Origin: Burkholderiaceae bacterium
Lineage (GTDB): Bacteria; Pseudomonadota; Gammaproteobacteria; Burkholderiales; Burkholderiaceae_E
Length of the DNA: 64,000 bases
NCBI GenBank assembly: GCA_023954045.1
Contig: JAMLIR010000011.1
Coordinates: forward strand, 62,001 to 126,000
Reading direction: 5' to 3'
Made by a program: the position numbers and the translations under genes. Position 1 is the stretch's first letter; every line of letters begins with the position of its first letter. A model generated the notes under the pieces. The model was not told the DNA's origin and made no database searches. It worked only from the letters and a program-made list of their open reading frames with translations. This document shows positions 38,130-48,313 of this stretch, in pieces.

Positions 38130-39433
38130 GCGACCTGGCCGTCACCGCGCTGCTGGTGCTCGCGCTGTTCGCGCTGCTGGGCAGCGGCGTGTGGATCGGG
38201 CTCGCGCTGTCCGGTGTCGCCTGGGTCGCGATGGAGCTGTTCTCGTCCCGGCCGGCCGGCGACGCGATGGCGGTGACGATCTGGGGGTCGGCGTCGAGCT
38301 GGACTCTGACCGCGCTGCCGCTGTTCGTCTGGATGGGCGAGATCCTGTTCCGCACGCGGCTGTCGGCCGACATGTTCCAGGGGCTCGCGCCGTGGATGAA
38401 CCGGCTCCCCGGGCGCCTGCTGCACACCAACATCATCGGGTGCGCGATCTTCGCAGCGGTGTCGGGCTCCTCGGCGGCGACCTGCGCGACGATCGGCAAG
38501 ATGACGCTGCCAGAACTGGCGCGGCGCGGCTACCCGGACGGGATCGTCGTCGGCACGCTGGCCGGCGCCGGCACGCTCGGCCTGCTGATCCCGCCCTCGA
38601 TCATCATGATCGTCTACGGCGTGAGCGCCGACGTCTCGATCGCGCAGCTGTTCGTCGCGGGCGTCGTGCCCGGCGCCCTGCTGGCGACGCTGTTCATGGG
38701 CTACGTGGCCGGCTGGGCGCTGTGGAACCGCGCCAGCGTGCCGCCGGCCGAGCGCCCGACGAGCCTGCGCGAGAAGCTGTGGGCCTCGCGCAGCCTGATC
38801 CCGGTCGTGCTGCTGATCACCGCGGTGCTGGGCGCGATCTACGCGGGGATCGCGACGGCGACCGAGGCGGCGGCGATCGGCGTCGTCGGCGCGCTGCTGC
38901 TCTCGGCGCTGCAGGGCTCGCTCGACCGCCGCACGTTCGCCGAGTCGCTGCTCGGCGCGACGCGCCTCTACTGCATGATCGCGCTGATCCTGTCGGGCGC
39001 CGCGTTCCTCACGCTCGCGATGGGCTACATCGGGCTGCCGCGCCACCTCGCCGAGTGGATCGCCTCGCTGGGCCTGTCGCGGTTCCAGCTGATCGTCGCG
39101 CTGGCGCTGTTCTACGTCCTGCTCGGCTGCTTCCTCGACGGCATCTCGATGGTGGTGCTGACGATGGGCGTCATCCTTCCCACGGTGCAGGCCGCCGGCA
39201 TCGACCTGCTGTGGTTCGGCATCTTCGTGGTGCTGGTCGTCGAGATGGCGCAGATCACGCCGCCGGTGGGCTTCAACCTGTTCGTTCTGCAGGGGATGAC
39301 CGGGCGGCAGCTGACGTGGATCGCCCGGCAGGCGATGCCGATGTTCGGGCTGATGGTGATCGCAGTGTTGCTGATCTATCTGTTCCCCGACCTGGTCACC
39401 TGGCTGCCGGGGAAGATGCGGCCGGGGCGGTGA
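38126..39433 (+). CDS. TRAP transporter large permease, DctM family
   Basis: Membrane subunit of 435 residues with about twelve helices. Family signatures include FAAVSGSSAATCATIGKMTLPELARRGY, GTLAGAGTLGLLIPPSIIMIVYGV and ITPPVGFNLFVLQGMTG. It forms the transport channel with the small permease and takes substrate from the DctP-type binding protein encoded two genes earlier. Start at 38126 overlaps the dctQ stop by four bases; its stop shares one base with the nnrD start. Transport is expected to be driven by a sodium gradient. Confidence 0.94.
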   Translation: MSDLAVTALLVLALFALLGSGVWIGLALSGVAWVAMELFSSRPAGDAMAVTIWGSASSWTLTALPLFVWMGEILFRTRLSADMFQGLAPWMNRLPGRLLHTNIIGCAIFAAVSGSSAATCATIGKMTLPELARRGYPDGIVVGTLAGAGTLGLLIPPSIIMIVYGVSADVSIAQLFVAGVVPGALLATLFMGYVAGWALWNRASVPPAERPTSLREKLWASRSLIPVVLLITAVLGAIYAGIATATEAAAIGVVGALLLSALQGSLDRRTFAESLLGATRLYCMIALILSGAAFLTLAMGYIGLPRHLAEWIASLGLSRFQLIVALALFYVLLGCFLDGISMVVLTMGVILPTVQAAGIDLLWFGIFVVLVVEMAQITPPVGFNLFVLQGMTGRQLTWIARQAMPMFGLMVIAVLLIYLFPDLVTWLPGKMRPGR

Positions 39434-40974
39434 TGACGCAGTTGCTTCTCGCCGCCGTGCTGCGTCGCCTCGAGGCGGCATCGCTCGCGGCGCTGCCGGC
39501 CGGCACGCTGATGCAGCGCGCGGGTTCCGCGGTGGCCGCCGCCACCGGCAAGCTGGCGCGCACGCTGGCCCCGGGACGCCCGGTCCTGGCCCTGGTCGGG
39601 CCGGGCAACAACGGCGGCGACGCCGTGCTCGCCGCGCTCGTGCTGCGCGAGCGCGGCTATGCCTGCAGCGCGCTCGCACTGGACCCCGGCGGTCCGGCGG
39701 CGGGCGATGCCGCCGACGCGTGGCGCGCTGCGCGGGAAGCCGGATTGCCGATCGCCGGTCCGGACGCGTTGCCGGCCCTGCTCGGCGCTGCGCCGATCGT
39801 CGTCGACGGACTGTTCGGCATCGGGCTCGCCCGCCCCCTCGACGGCGACGGGCGCCGGATCTGCGAAGCGGTCGCGCAGGCGAGGCTTCCGGTGGTCGCG
39901 GTCGACGTGCCCAGCGGCATCGACGCGAACAGCGGCGCGATCGTCGGCGGCGCGCAGGCCTGCGCCATGCGCGCGACGATCACGGTGACGATGATCGCCG
40001 ACAAGCCCGGCCTGCACACCGGTGCCGCGCTGGACCACGTCGGGCGGCTCGAAGTCGCGGCGCTCGGGCTCGAGGCCGGGCGCGCGCAGTTCGCCGCCGC
40101 GGCGGGGCTGGAAGCGGGCGTGCTGTACGACGCGACGCGCGCTGCCGCCGGATGGCGGGGCCGCGCGCGCGACAGCAACAAGGGCAGCTACGGCACCGTG
40201 CTCGCCTATGGCGGCGCTGACGGCATGCGCGGCGCGGTGCTGCTCGCCGCCCGCGGTGCGCAGGCGCTCGGCGCGGGCAAGGTGTTCGTCGGAACCCCCG
40301 CCGACGCGCTGTTCGACCCCGGCCAGCCGCAGCTGATGACCGCGCCCGCCGACGCCGCGTTCGGCGCCTACGACGCGGTCGCGATCGGCTGCGGGCTCGG
40401 GCGCTCCGGGCTCGCGCGCGAGCGCGTCGCCGCGGCATTGAGCGACGCGCGCGCGCTGGTACTGGACGCCGACGCGCTGAACCTGCTCGCCGCCGAGCCG
40501 GCGCTGGCCAGCGCGCCTTCGGCGCACCAGCAAGCGCCGCAGCCCCGCGTGATGACGCCGCACCCGCTCGAGGCGGCGCGCCTGCTCGGCTGCGAGGCCG
40601 CGCAGGTGCAGGCCGACCGCCGCGCAGCGGCCGTGCTGCTGGCGCAGCGCTACCGGATGGTGGTGCTGCTGAAGGGCGCGGGCAGCGTCGTCGCCACGCC
40701 CGAGGGGCGCTGGTCGATCATCGACGCGGGCAGCCCCGCGCTGGCCAGCGCGGGCACCGGCGACGTGCTGGCCGGAATGGTCGCCGCGCTGCTCGCGCGC
40801 GGCCACGAGGCCGAGGAGGCCGCCTGCCTGGCCGCCTGGCTGCACGGCGACGCCGGAGCACGCTTCGAGGCCGCGCACGGGCACGCCGAGGGGCTGTCGG
40901 CTGCCGAACTGCCTGAACTCGTCCGCGCGGCATTGTCGGGGGCGATCGCACGCAAAGGAGTCCCGAATGACTGA
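39433..40974 (+). CDS. nnrD: Bifunctional NAD(P)H-hydrate repair enzyme (epimerase plus ADP-dependent dehydratase)
   Basis: Metabolite-repair enzyme of 513 residues that rescues hydrated NADH and NADPH. The N-terminal YjeF-N-like epimerase domain shows GPGNNGGDAVLAALVLRERGY near residue 55 and VDGLFGIGLARPL, interconverting R and S hydrates. The C-terminal ribokinase-like dehydratase has LDADALNLL, MTPHPLEAARLLG and the nucleotide-site AGTGDVLAGMVAALLARG. The ATG shares a base with the dctM stop and the gene ends inside the pgi start, so it is embedded in the TRAP-to-pgi run although its function is general housekeeping. Confidence 0.93.
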   Translation: MTQLLLAAVLRRLEAASLAALPAGTLMQRAGSAVAAATGKLARTLAPGRPVLALVGPGNNGGDAVLAALVLRERGYACSALALDPGGPAAGDAADAWRAAREAGLPIAGPDALPALLGAAPIVVDGLFGIGLARPLDGDGRRICEAVAQARLPVVAVDVPSGIDANSGAIVGGAQACAMRATITVTMIADKPGLHTGAALDHVGRLEVAALGLEAGRAQFAAAAGLEAGVLYDATRAAAGWRGRARDSNKGSYGTVLAYGGADGMRGAVLLAARGAQALGAGKVFVGTPADALFDPGQPQLMTAPADAAFGAYDAVAIGCGLGRSGLARERVAAALSDARALVLDADALNLLAAEPALASAPSAHQQAPQPRVMTPHPLEAARLLGCEAAQVQADRRAAAVLLAQRYRMVVLLKGAGSVVATPEGRWSIIDAGSPALASAGTGDVLAGMVAALLARGHEAEEAACLAAWLHGDAGARFEAAHGHAEGLSAAELPELVRAALSGAIARKGVPND

Positions 40975-42610
40975 CCCGAGACTGGCCCAGGCCTGGCACG
41001 ACGTCGCGCGGCGCGCGCGCTCGTCGGGCGAAGCCGAGATCGAGGCGATGCTGCGCGGCGAACCCGACCGCGCGCAGCGGCTGAGCCTCGACGCGGCCGG
41101 CCTGCACCTGGACCTCACGCGGCACCGGCTGCCGGGCGACGCGCTCGACGCGCTGCTCGCGCTCGCCGAGGCCGCGTCGATCGTGCAGCGGCGCGACGCG
41201 ATGTACGCGGGCGCGCCCGTCAATTTCACCGAAGGCCGGCCCGCGCTGCACGTGGCGTTGCGCGCCCCGCGGCCCGACGGCGCCGCCAACGGCGCCGGCG
41301 CGGACGTGGCCGTCGAGGTTGCCGAGACGCTCGAGCAGATGTCCCGCTTCAGCGAGGCGGTGCGTGACGGCGCCTGGCGCGGCGCAACCGGGCGGCCGAT
41401 CAGCGACGTCGTCCACGTCGGCATCGGGGGCTCGCATCTGGGGCCCCAGCTCGCCTGCGAGGCGCTCGCCGAATACGCGCATCCGCGGCTTCACTGCCGC
41501 TTCCTGTCCAACGTCGACCCGCACGCCTTCGATCGCGCGGTCCGCGAGCTCGAGCCATCGACCACGCTGGCGATCGTCGCCTCGAAGTCCTGGCACACGC
41601 TGGAGACCGCGCGCAACGCCCAGGCGCTCAGGCGCTGGTTCGCCGACGGCGGCATCGCCGGCGACGCGCTGGCGCGCCATCTCGTCGGTGTCACCGCCAA
41701 CGTCGACGCGGCGGTCGCGTTCGGGATCGCGCCCGGGTCGATCTTCCCGTTCCGCGACTGGGTCGGCGGGCGCTACTCGCTGTGGTCGGCGATCGGGCTG
41801 CCCGCGATGCTGTCGATCGGCCCCGCGAATTTCCGCGCGATGCTCGCCGGCGCCCACGCGATGGACCGCCACTTCTCCGAGGCGCCGCTCGCCTCGAACG
41901 CGCCGGTGCTGCTCGCGCTCGTCTCGCTGTGGAACACGCTGGCGCTGCCCGGTTCGACCGAGGTCGTCGTCCCCTACAGCGACGCGCTGCGCAGCCTGAC
42001 CGCCTGGCTGCAGCAGTTGCAGATGGAGAGCAACGGCAAGCGCGTCGGGCGCGACGGCGCGCAGGTGGCCTGGCCGACCGCGCCGGTCGTCTGGGGCGGC
42101 CCGGGCACCGACGTCCAGCACTCGTTCTTCCAGGCGCTGCACCAGGGCACCGGCGTGCATCCGGTCGACTTCATCGTCGTCGTGCCCTCGCACCGCGATC
42201 CCGAGGGCCGGGGCGACGCGCTGCTGGCCAACGCGCTGGCGCAGCGCGAGGCCCTGCTACGCGGGCGCAGCGGCGACGAGGCCGGCGAGGCGGCGGACCG
42301 CGACGGGCGGGCGTGGCTCGCCGCGCATCGCGCCTGCCCCGGCAACCGCCCCTCGAGCCTCGTGCTGCTCGACCGCCTCGACCCGGCGCGCTTCGGCGCG
42401 CTGCTCGCGCTCTACGAGCACAAGACCGCGACGCTCGGCTGGCTGTGGGACATCGACTCGTTCGACCAGTGGGGCGTCGAACTCGGCAAGCTGCTGGCGG
42501 GCGACATCGAGCCGCTGCTCGATCCGGGCCGCGAACTTCCCGCGGAGCTGGCGCCCGACCTGCGGGCGCTGCTCGCGCGCATCCGCGCGGCCCGCGCAGA
42601 TCGCGGCTAG
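40967..42610 (+). CDS. pgi: Glucose-6-phosphate isomerase
   Basis: Interconverts glucose 6-phosphate and fructose 6-phosphate. The 547-residue protein has the expected length and signatures: GIGGSHLGPQLACEAL, a phosphate-binding SKSWHTLETARNAQ (the family serine/threonine loop), the PGI signature DWVGGRYSLWSAIG, the catalytic glutamate in QMESNGKRV, and histidine in GTDVQHSFFQALHQG. Its ATG overlaps the nnrD stop by eight bases. It ends the plus-strand run and is convergent with ybbA; a GC-rich hairpin lies between them. Confidence 0.95.
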   Translation: MTDPRLAQAWHDVARRARSSGEAEIEAMLRGEPDRAQRLSLDAAGLHLDLTRHRLPGDALDALLALAEAASIVQRRDAMYAGAPVNFTEGRPALHVALRAPRPDGAANGAGADVAVEVAETLEQMSRFSEAVRDGAWRGATGRPISDVVHVGIGGSHLGPQLACEALAEYAHPRLHCRFLSNVDPHAFDRAVRELEPSTTLAIVASKSWHTLETARNAQALRRWFADGGIAGDALARHLVGVTANVDAAVAFGIAPGSIFPFRDWVGGRYSLWSAIGLPAMLSIGPANFRAMLAGAHAMDRHFSEAPLASNAPVLLALVSLWNTLALPGSTEVVVPYSDALRSLTAWLQQLQMESNGKRVGRDGAQVAWPTAPVVWGGPGTDVQHSFFQALHQGTGVHPVDFIVVVPSHRDPEGRGDALLANALAQREALLRGRSGDEAGEAADRDGRAWLAAHRACPGNRPSSLVLLDRLDPARFGALLALYEHKTATLGWLWDIDSFDQWGVELGKLLAGDIEPLLDPGRELPAELAPDLRALLARIRAARADRG

Positions 42611-42643
42611 GCACCGGCTGCAGCGCGGGCGCCCGCCCCCGTC

Positions 42644-42661
42644 CCGGCGCTCAGGCGCCGG
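42644..42661. other. Hairpin over the ybbA stop codon between convergent pgi and ybbA
   Basis: CCGGCGC (42644-42650), loop TCAG, GCGCCGG (42655-42661). The loop contains the ybbA stop codon. There is no T-tract on either side. It could act as a bidirectional 3' end structure; nothing stronger can be said. Confidence 0.35.
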
Positions 42662-43328
42662 CCGGCGCCTCCAGACGGCCCGCGTGCAGCGTCAGCCGCT
42701 GCCCGCAGCGACCGGCGAGGTCCGGGTCGTGGGTCACGAGCACCAGCGTCGCACCGGCCTCGCGGTTGAGCTCGAACAGCAGGTCGATCACGCGCGCACC
42801 GGTCGCGGCATCGAGGCTGCCGGTCGGCTCGTCGGCGAACAGCAATTTCGGTTGCGGCGCGAACGCGCGCGCGAGCGCCACGCGCTGCTGCTCGCCGCCC
42901 GACAGGGTCTTCGGATAGTGCCCGAGGCGCCCGCCCAGCCCCACCCGCTCGAGCAGCCGTCGCGCGCGCTCGGCCGGCCTGCGTTCGCCGGCCAGCTCGA
43001 GCGGCAGCATCACGTTCTCGAGCGCGGTCATCTGCGGCAGCAGCTGGAACGACTGGAACACGAAGCCCAGGTTGCGCGCGCGCCAGGCCGCGCGTGCGTC
43101 CTCGTCGAGCTCGAACAGCGACTCGCCGAACATCGTCACGGTTCCCTCGCTCGGCAGGTCGAGGCCTGCCAGCAGACCGAGCAGCGTCGACTTGCCGGAA
43201 CCCGAGGCGCCGACGATCGCCACCGTCTGCCCTGCCGGGACGCGAAACGACAGATCGTCGAGAATGGTGAGCCAGCCATCCGCGTCCCTGACGCGCTTGC
43301 CCAGATGCTCGACGATAATCGCGTCCAT
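42651..43328 (-). CDS. ybbA: ABC transporter ATP-binding protein, YbbA/LolD-like
   Basis: ATPase subunit of 225 residues. Motifs are complete: Walker A GASGSGKST near residue 44, Q-loop FQSFQLLPQMTALENV, signature LSGGEQQRVALARA, Walker B LLFADEPTGSLD and the switch histidine in LVTHD. This is the type I MacB/LolD subgroup. In E. coli ybbA is divergent from tesA, exactly as here, but is followed by the permease gene ybbP; here it is followed by convergent pgi, so its membrane partner is not in the window. Its ATG (43328) interlocks with the tesA ATG as CATG. Confidence 0.9.
   Translation of the reverse strand: MDAIIVEHLGKRVRDADGWLTILDDLSFRVPAGQTVAIVGASGSGKSTLLGLLAGLDLPSEGTVTMFGESLFELDEDARAAWRARNLGFVFQSFQLLPQMTALENVMLPLELAGERRPAERARRLLERVGLGGRLGHYPKTLSGGEQQRVALARAFAPQPKLLFADEPTGSLDAATGARVIDLLFELNREAGATLVLVTHDPDLAGRCGQRLTLHAGRLEAPAGA
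43314..43319 (+). promoter_or_regulatory. -10-like GATAAT seven bases before the tesA start
   Basis: GATAAT (five of six consensus positions) lies inside the first codons of ybbA on the opposite strand and is followed by seven bases and the tesA ATG. No Shine-Dalgarno sequence precedes tesA, so a leaderless transcript would explain the interlocked start codons. Confidence 0.4.
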
Positions 43329-44052
43329 GCCTGATCGATCCTTCCCGACGGGCCGCGCGCGGCCCTCACCCTCGTTCGCCCGCGGCGCGGCCGCGCGCCC
43401 GACCCGATCGGTTCGTCGCGCGCTGCTGCGCCTGCTTGCCGCCTGTGCGACCGGGGCGAGTCTACCGGGAGTCGGCCGCGCGGACCCGGGAACCCCCGGA
43501 TCGGCGCGCACGCTGCTGGTGCTGGGCGACAGCCTGTCGGCCGAATACGGGCTGCGGCGCGGCTCGGGCTGGGTCGAGCTGCTCTCGCGCAGGCTCGCGG
43601 GGCGGCGCCCGGCGTGGCGGGTCGTCAACGCGAGCATCAGCGGCGAGACCACGGCCGGCGGGCGCACCCGGATCGCGGCGCTGCTCGAACGCCACCGGCC
43701 CGCCATCGTCGTGATCGAACTGGGCGGCAACGACGCGCTGCGCGGGCTCGACCTCGGCGCCACCGAGGCCAACCTCGCGGCGATGACGCAGGCCGCGCGC
43801 CAGGCCGGCGCGCGCGCGCTGCTGCTGGGGATGCAGGTGCCGCCGAACTACGGACGCGCGTACACCGATGCGTTCGCGGCGCTGTTCCGCAACGTCGCCC
43901 AGCGCGAGAAGGCATCGCTGCTGCCGTTCTTCCTCGACGGCGTCGCCGATCGGCCCGAGCTGTTCCAGGCCGACCGGATCCATCCGAACGAGTCGGCGCA
44001 GCAACGGATGCTCGACAACGTCTGGCCGGCGTTGCGGCCCCTTCTGGGCTGA
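43327..44052 (+). CDS. tesA: Arylesterase/multifunctional acyl-CoA thioesterase I, SGNH hydrolase
   Basis: Secreted hydrolase of 241 residues. An N-terminal basic and hydrophobic stretch (RRALLRLLAACATGASLPGVGRA) acts as signal peptide. SGNH blocks are clear: LLVLGDSLSAEYGL with nucleophile serine (block I), the glycine in ASISGETTAGG (block II), ELGGNDALRGL with asparagine (block III), and DRIHPNESAQQRM with the catalytic Asp-x-x-His (block V). Family members cleave acyl-CoA, lysophospholipid and aryl esters in the periplasm. It is divergent from ybbA, a pairing conserved with E. coli, and the two start codons overlap. Confidence 0.93.
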   Translation: MPDRSFPTGRARPSPSFARGAAARPTRSVRRALLRLLAACATGASLPGVGRADPGTPGSARTLLVLGDSLSAEYGLRRGSGWVELLSRRLAGRRPAWRVVNASISGETTAGGRTRIAALLERHRPAIVVIELGGNDALRGLDLGATEANLAAMTQAARQAGARALLLGMQVPPNYGRAYTDAFAALFRNVAQREKASLLPFFLDGVADRPELFQADRIHPNESAQQRMLDNVWPALRPLLG

Positions 44053-44059
44053 AGCCGCG

Positions 44060-45277
44060 ATGAGCCCGCCCGACGCGCGCAGCCAACCCGACGCGGCACC
44101 GGCATCTTCGGAAGCGCCGATCCGGTCGCACGAAGCCGGGCCGGGCGCCGGGCGGGCGTCCTGGCTCGCCGAAGCTTCGGGCGCGTTCGGCGACCTGGGG
44201 GTCCTGATCCCGTTCGTCACCGCCTATCTGGGCGTCATCGGCATGGCGCCGGCCGGCGTGCTGGTGCCGATCGGCCTGGCGTCGATCGCGGCGGGGCTGT
44301 GGTACCGCACGCCGTTCCCGGTCCAGCCGATGAAGCTGATTGGCGCGTCCGTGATCCTCTACGCCGGCTCGGGCGTCCAGATGACGCCGCAGGTCGTCGT
44401 CGCGGCGGGGCTGTGCACCGCGCTGATCTGGCTCGCGCTGGGCCTCACCGGACTGGCCGCGCGACTGAGCGCGTTGATCCCGCGCGAGGCCATGCTCGGT
44501 GTCGTCATGGGCCTCGGCTTCGGCTTCATGCTCGAGGGCCTGCGCACGATGTCGTCGATGCCGGTCGCGTCGGCGCTGACCCTCGCGGTCGCGATGGTGC
44601 TGCTGTCGCGGCCGACGATTCCGACGATGCTCGTGCTGCTGCTCGGCGGCGCGGCGGCGAGCCTGCTCGCGGGGGGCGCGGCGGCATTCGACGCTTCGCG
44701 GCTGGTTCCCTCGCTGACGCTGCCGGCCCCGGCCTGGCCGCAACTGTCCTGGCGCGCGATCGAGACCGGCCTGCTGCTGCTCGCGCTGCCGCAGCTGCCG
44801 CTGACCTTCGGCAACGCGCTGTTCGCGGTCGTCGACGAGAACAACCGGCGATTTCCCGCACGGCCGACCCGCGAGCGCACGGTCGCGCTGTCCACCGGCC
44901 TGATGAACCTCGTGTCGAGCGCGCTGGGCGGCATTCCGCTGTGCCACGGCACCGGCGGCATGGCGGCGCAGGTCCGCTTCGGCGCGCGCAGCGGCCGCGC
45001 GCCGTTGATTTTCGGCGCGACGATGCTCGCGATCGGCCTCTTCTTCGCCGATGCGGTGTCGTTGCTGTTCGCGCTGGTGCCGGCGGCGGTGCTGGGCAGC
45101 ATCCTGTTCCTGGCCGGGCTGCAGCTCGCGCTGGGCAGCCGCGCCGAGGGCGGCGAGAAAGCCGAGCGATTCGTCGTGCTCGCGACCGCGGGCATCGCGG
45201 TCTGGCACGCGGGGCTCGCGGTGCTGTTCGGCGTCCTCGTCCACCACGCGGCGAAGCGGGGGTGGATCAGGCTGTAG
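44060..45277 (+). CDS. Putative sulfate/molybdate transporter, MOT1 type
   Basis: Membrane protein of 405 residues with about ten to twelve helices. ASGAFGDLGVLIPFVTAYL and FPVQPMKLIGASVI are the two diagnostic motifs of the MFS_MOT1 (SulP-related, STAS-less) group, and LPQLPLTFGNALFAVVDENNR plus CHGTGGMAAQVRFGARSG are further conserved segments. Plant and algal MOT1 proteins import molybdate with high affinity; the bacterial ligand is inferred. The ATG at 44060 is eight bases after the tesA stop, so it probably shares the tesA transcript. tRNA-Leu follows 40 bases after the stop. Confidence 0.85.
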   Translation: MSPPDARSQPDAAPASSEAPIRSHEAGPGAGRASWLAEASGAFGDLGVLIPFVTAYLGVIGMAPAGVLVPIGLASIAAGLWYRTPFPVQPMKLIGASVILYAGSGVQMTPQVVVAAGLCTALIWLALGLTGLAARLSALIPREAMLGVVMGLGFGFMLEGLRTMSSMPVASALTLAVAMVLLSRPTIPTMLVLLLGGAAASLLAGGAAAFDASRLVPSLTLPAPAWPQLSWRAIETGLLLLALPQLPLTFGNALFAVVDENNRRFPARPTRERTVALSTGLMNLVSSALGGIPLCHGTGGMAAQVRFGARSGRAPLIFGATMLAIGLFFADAVSLLFALVPAAVLGSILFLAGLQLALGSRAEGGEKAERFVVLATAGIAVWHAGLAVLFGVLVHHAAKRGWIRL

Positions 45278-45299
45278 GCCCGCGGCCGGGCTGGCGCAG

Positions 45300-45305
45300 T
45301 ATCAT
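45300..45305 (+). promoter_or_regulatory. -10-like TATCAT before tRNA-Leu
   Basis: TATCAT (five of six) ends 12 bases before the mature tRNA 5' end, a common position for tRNA promoters. No matching -35 is visible at 16-18 bases in the GC-rich gap after the transporter stop. Confidence 0.35.
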
Positions 45306-45317
45306 GCGGAGCGCCCG

Positions 45318-45402
45318 GCGCGGGTGACGAAACCGGTAGACGTAGCGGACTTAAAATCCGCGGCCGCAAGGCGTGCGGGTTCGAGTCCCGCCCCGCGCAC
45401 CA
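45318..45402 (+). tRNA. tRNA-Leu (anticodon UAA)
   Basis: 85 nt with an encoded CCA end. The acceptor stem pairs GCGCGGG (45318-45324) with CCCGCGC (45392-45398), discriminator A. The anticodon stem GCGGA/TCCGC encloses CTTAAAA, giving anticodon TAA. A long variable arm (GGCCGCAAGGCGT region) and GTTCGAGTC T-loop mark a class II leucine tRNA. It lies 40 bases after the MOT1-type gene and is convergent with fadH. Confidence 0.95.
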
Positions 45403-45417
45403 AGCCGGCCGGCGTCC

Positions 45418-47478
<2,061 letters not shown>

Positions 47479-48312
47479 TCAGCGCGCCCTGCGGCGAACG
47501 CGGTCGCCGTGTCCGGTGAAATCGTCCATGCTGTGCGTGACGCCGAAGAAGTCGAGCAGCCTGTCGAACCAGGCGACGGGCAGCACGCGCAACAGGTAGG
47601 TCGTCATCACGAAGCGCGGCAGCACCAGCCGCGCGCGGTCGCCCTCGATCGCCGCGACGACGCGGTCGGCGACGTAGCCGGGCTCGAGGATCGGCAACAG
47701 CGCCGGAAAGCGCGTGCGCACGCCCTCGAACATGCCGGTGGCGATGTAGAACGGACAGACCACCGTCGTGCGGATCGGCGTGCCGTCGCGCCCGAGTTCC
47801 AGGCGCAACGCCTCGTCGAAGCCGACCGCGGCCGCCTTGCTCGCCGAGTAGGCGGTGAGCCTCGGCGCCGCGGCGATCCCCGAGGCCGAGGCGATCGTCA
47901 CGATGTGGCCCGACCGCGCCTCGATCATTCCCGGCAGGAAGGCGCGCACCGTGCGGAACAGCGCCAGCGCGTTCACCGAGAAGGTCTTCACGATCGAGTC
48001 GTCGCTGTCCTCGAGCAGGCGCTTGCCGCTGACGATGCCGGCGTTGTTGATCAGCACGTCGACCCCGCCGTGCTCGGCGATCACCCGGCCGGCTGCTTCC
48101 TCGATCGACGCCCGGTCGGACAGGTCGCAGGCGTGCACGGCCAGCACGTCGCCCAGGGAGGCGACACGCGCGCGCGCCTTCTCCAGCGCGGCGGCGTCGA
48201 CGTCCCAAAGGATCAGCCTGCCGCCACGCATCGCGATCCGCTCCGCCATCAGCAGGCCGATGCCGTTGCCGGCCCCGGTGACCAGCACCCTGCGATCCCG
48301 GAAATCGGTCAT
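47479..48312 (-). CDS. SDR family NAD(P)-dependent oxidoreductase
   Basis: Classical short-chain dehydrogenase of 277 residues. The dinucleotide motif is VTGAGNGIGLLMAERIA near residue 11, NNAG is in VLINNAGIVSGK, and the catalytic YSASK is near residue 157 with the preceding serine in TIASASG. An aspartate in LILWDVD at the end of the second strand favours NAD over NADP. A longer-than-usual C-terminal tail ends in basic residues. The start is separated from the livF stop by one base (TGAGATG), tying it to the ABC transporter operon; substrate unknown. Confidence 0.88.
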   Translation of the reverse strand: MTDFRDRRVLVTGAGNGIGLLMAERIAMRGGRLILWDVDAAALEKARARVASLGDVLAVHACDLSDRASIEEAAGRVIAEHGGVDVLINNAGIVSGKRLLEDSDDSIVKTFSVNALALFRTVRAFLPGMIEARSGHIVTIASASGIAAAPRLTAYSASKAAAVGFDEALRLELGRDGTPIRTTVVCPFYIATGMFEGVRTRFPALLPILEPGYVADRVVAAIEGDRARLVLPRFVMTTYLLRVLPVAWFDRLLDFFGVTHSMDDFTGHGDRVRRRAR

Positions 48313-48313
48313 C

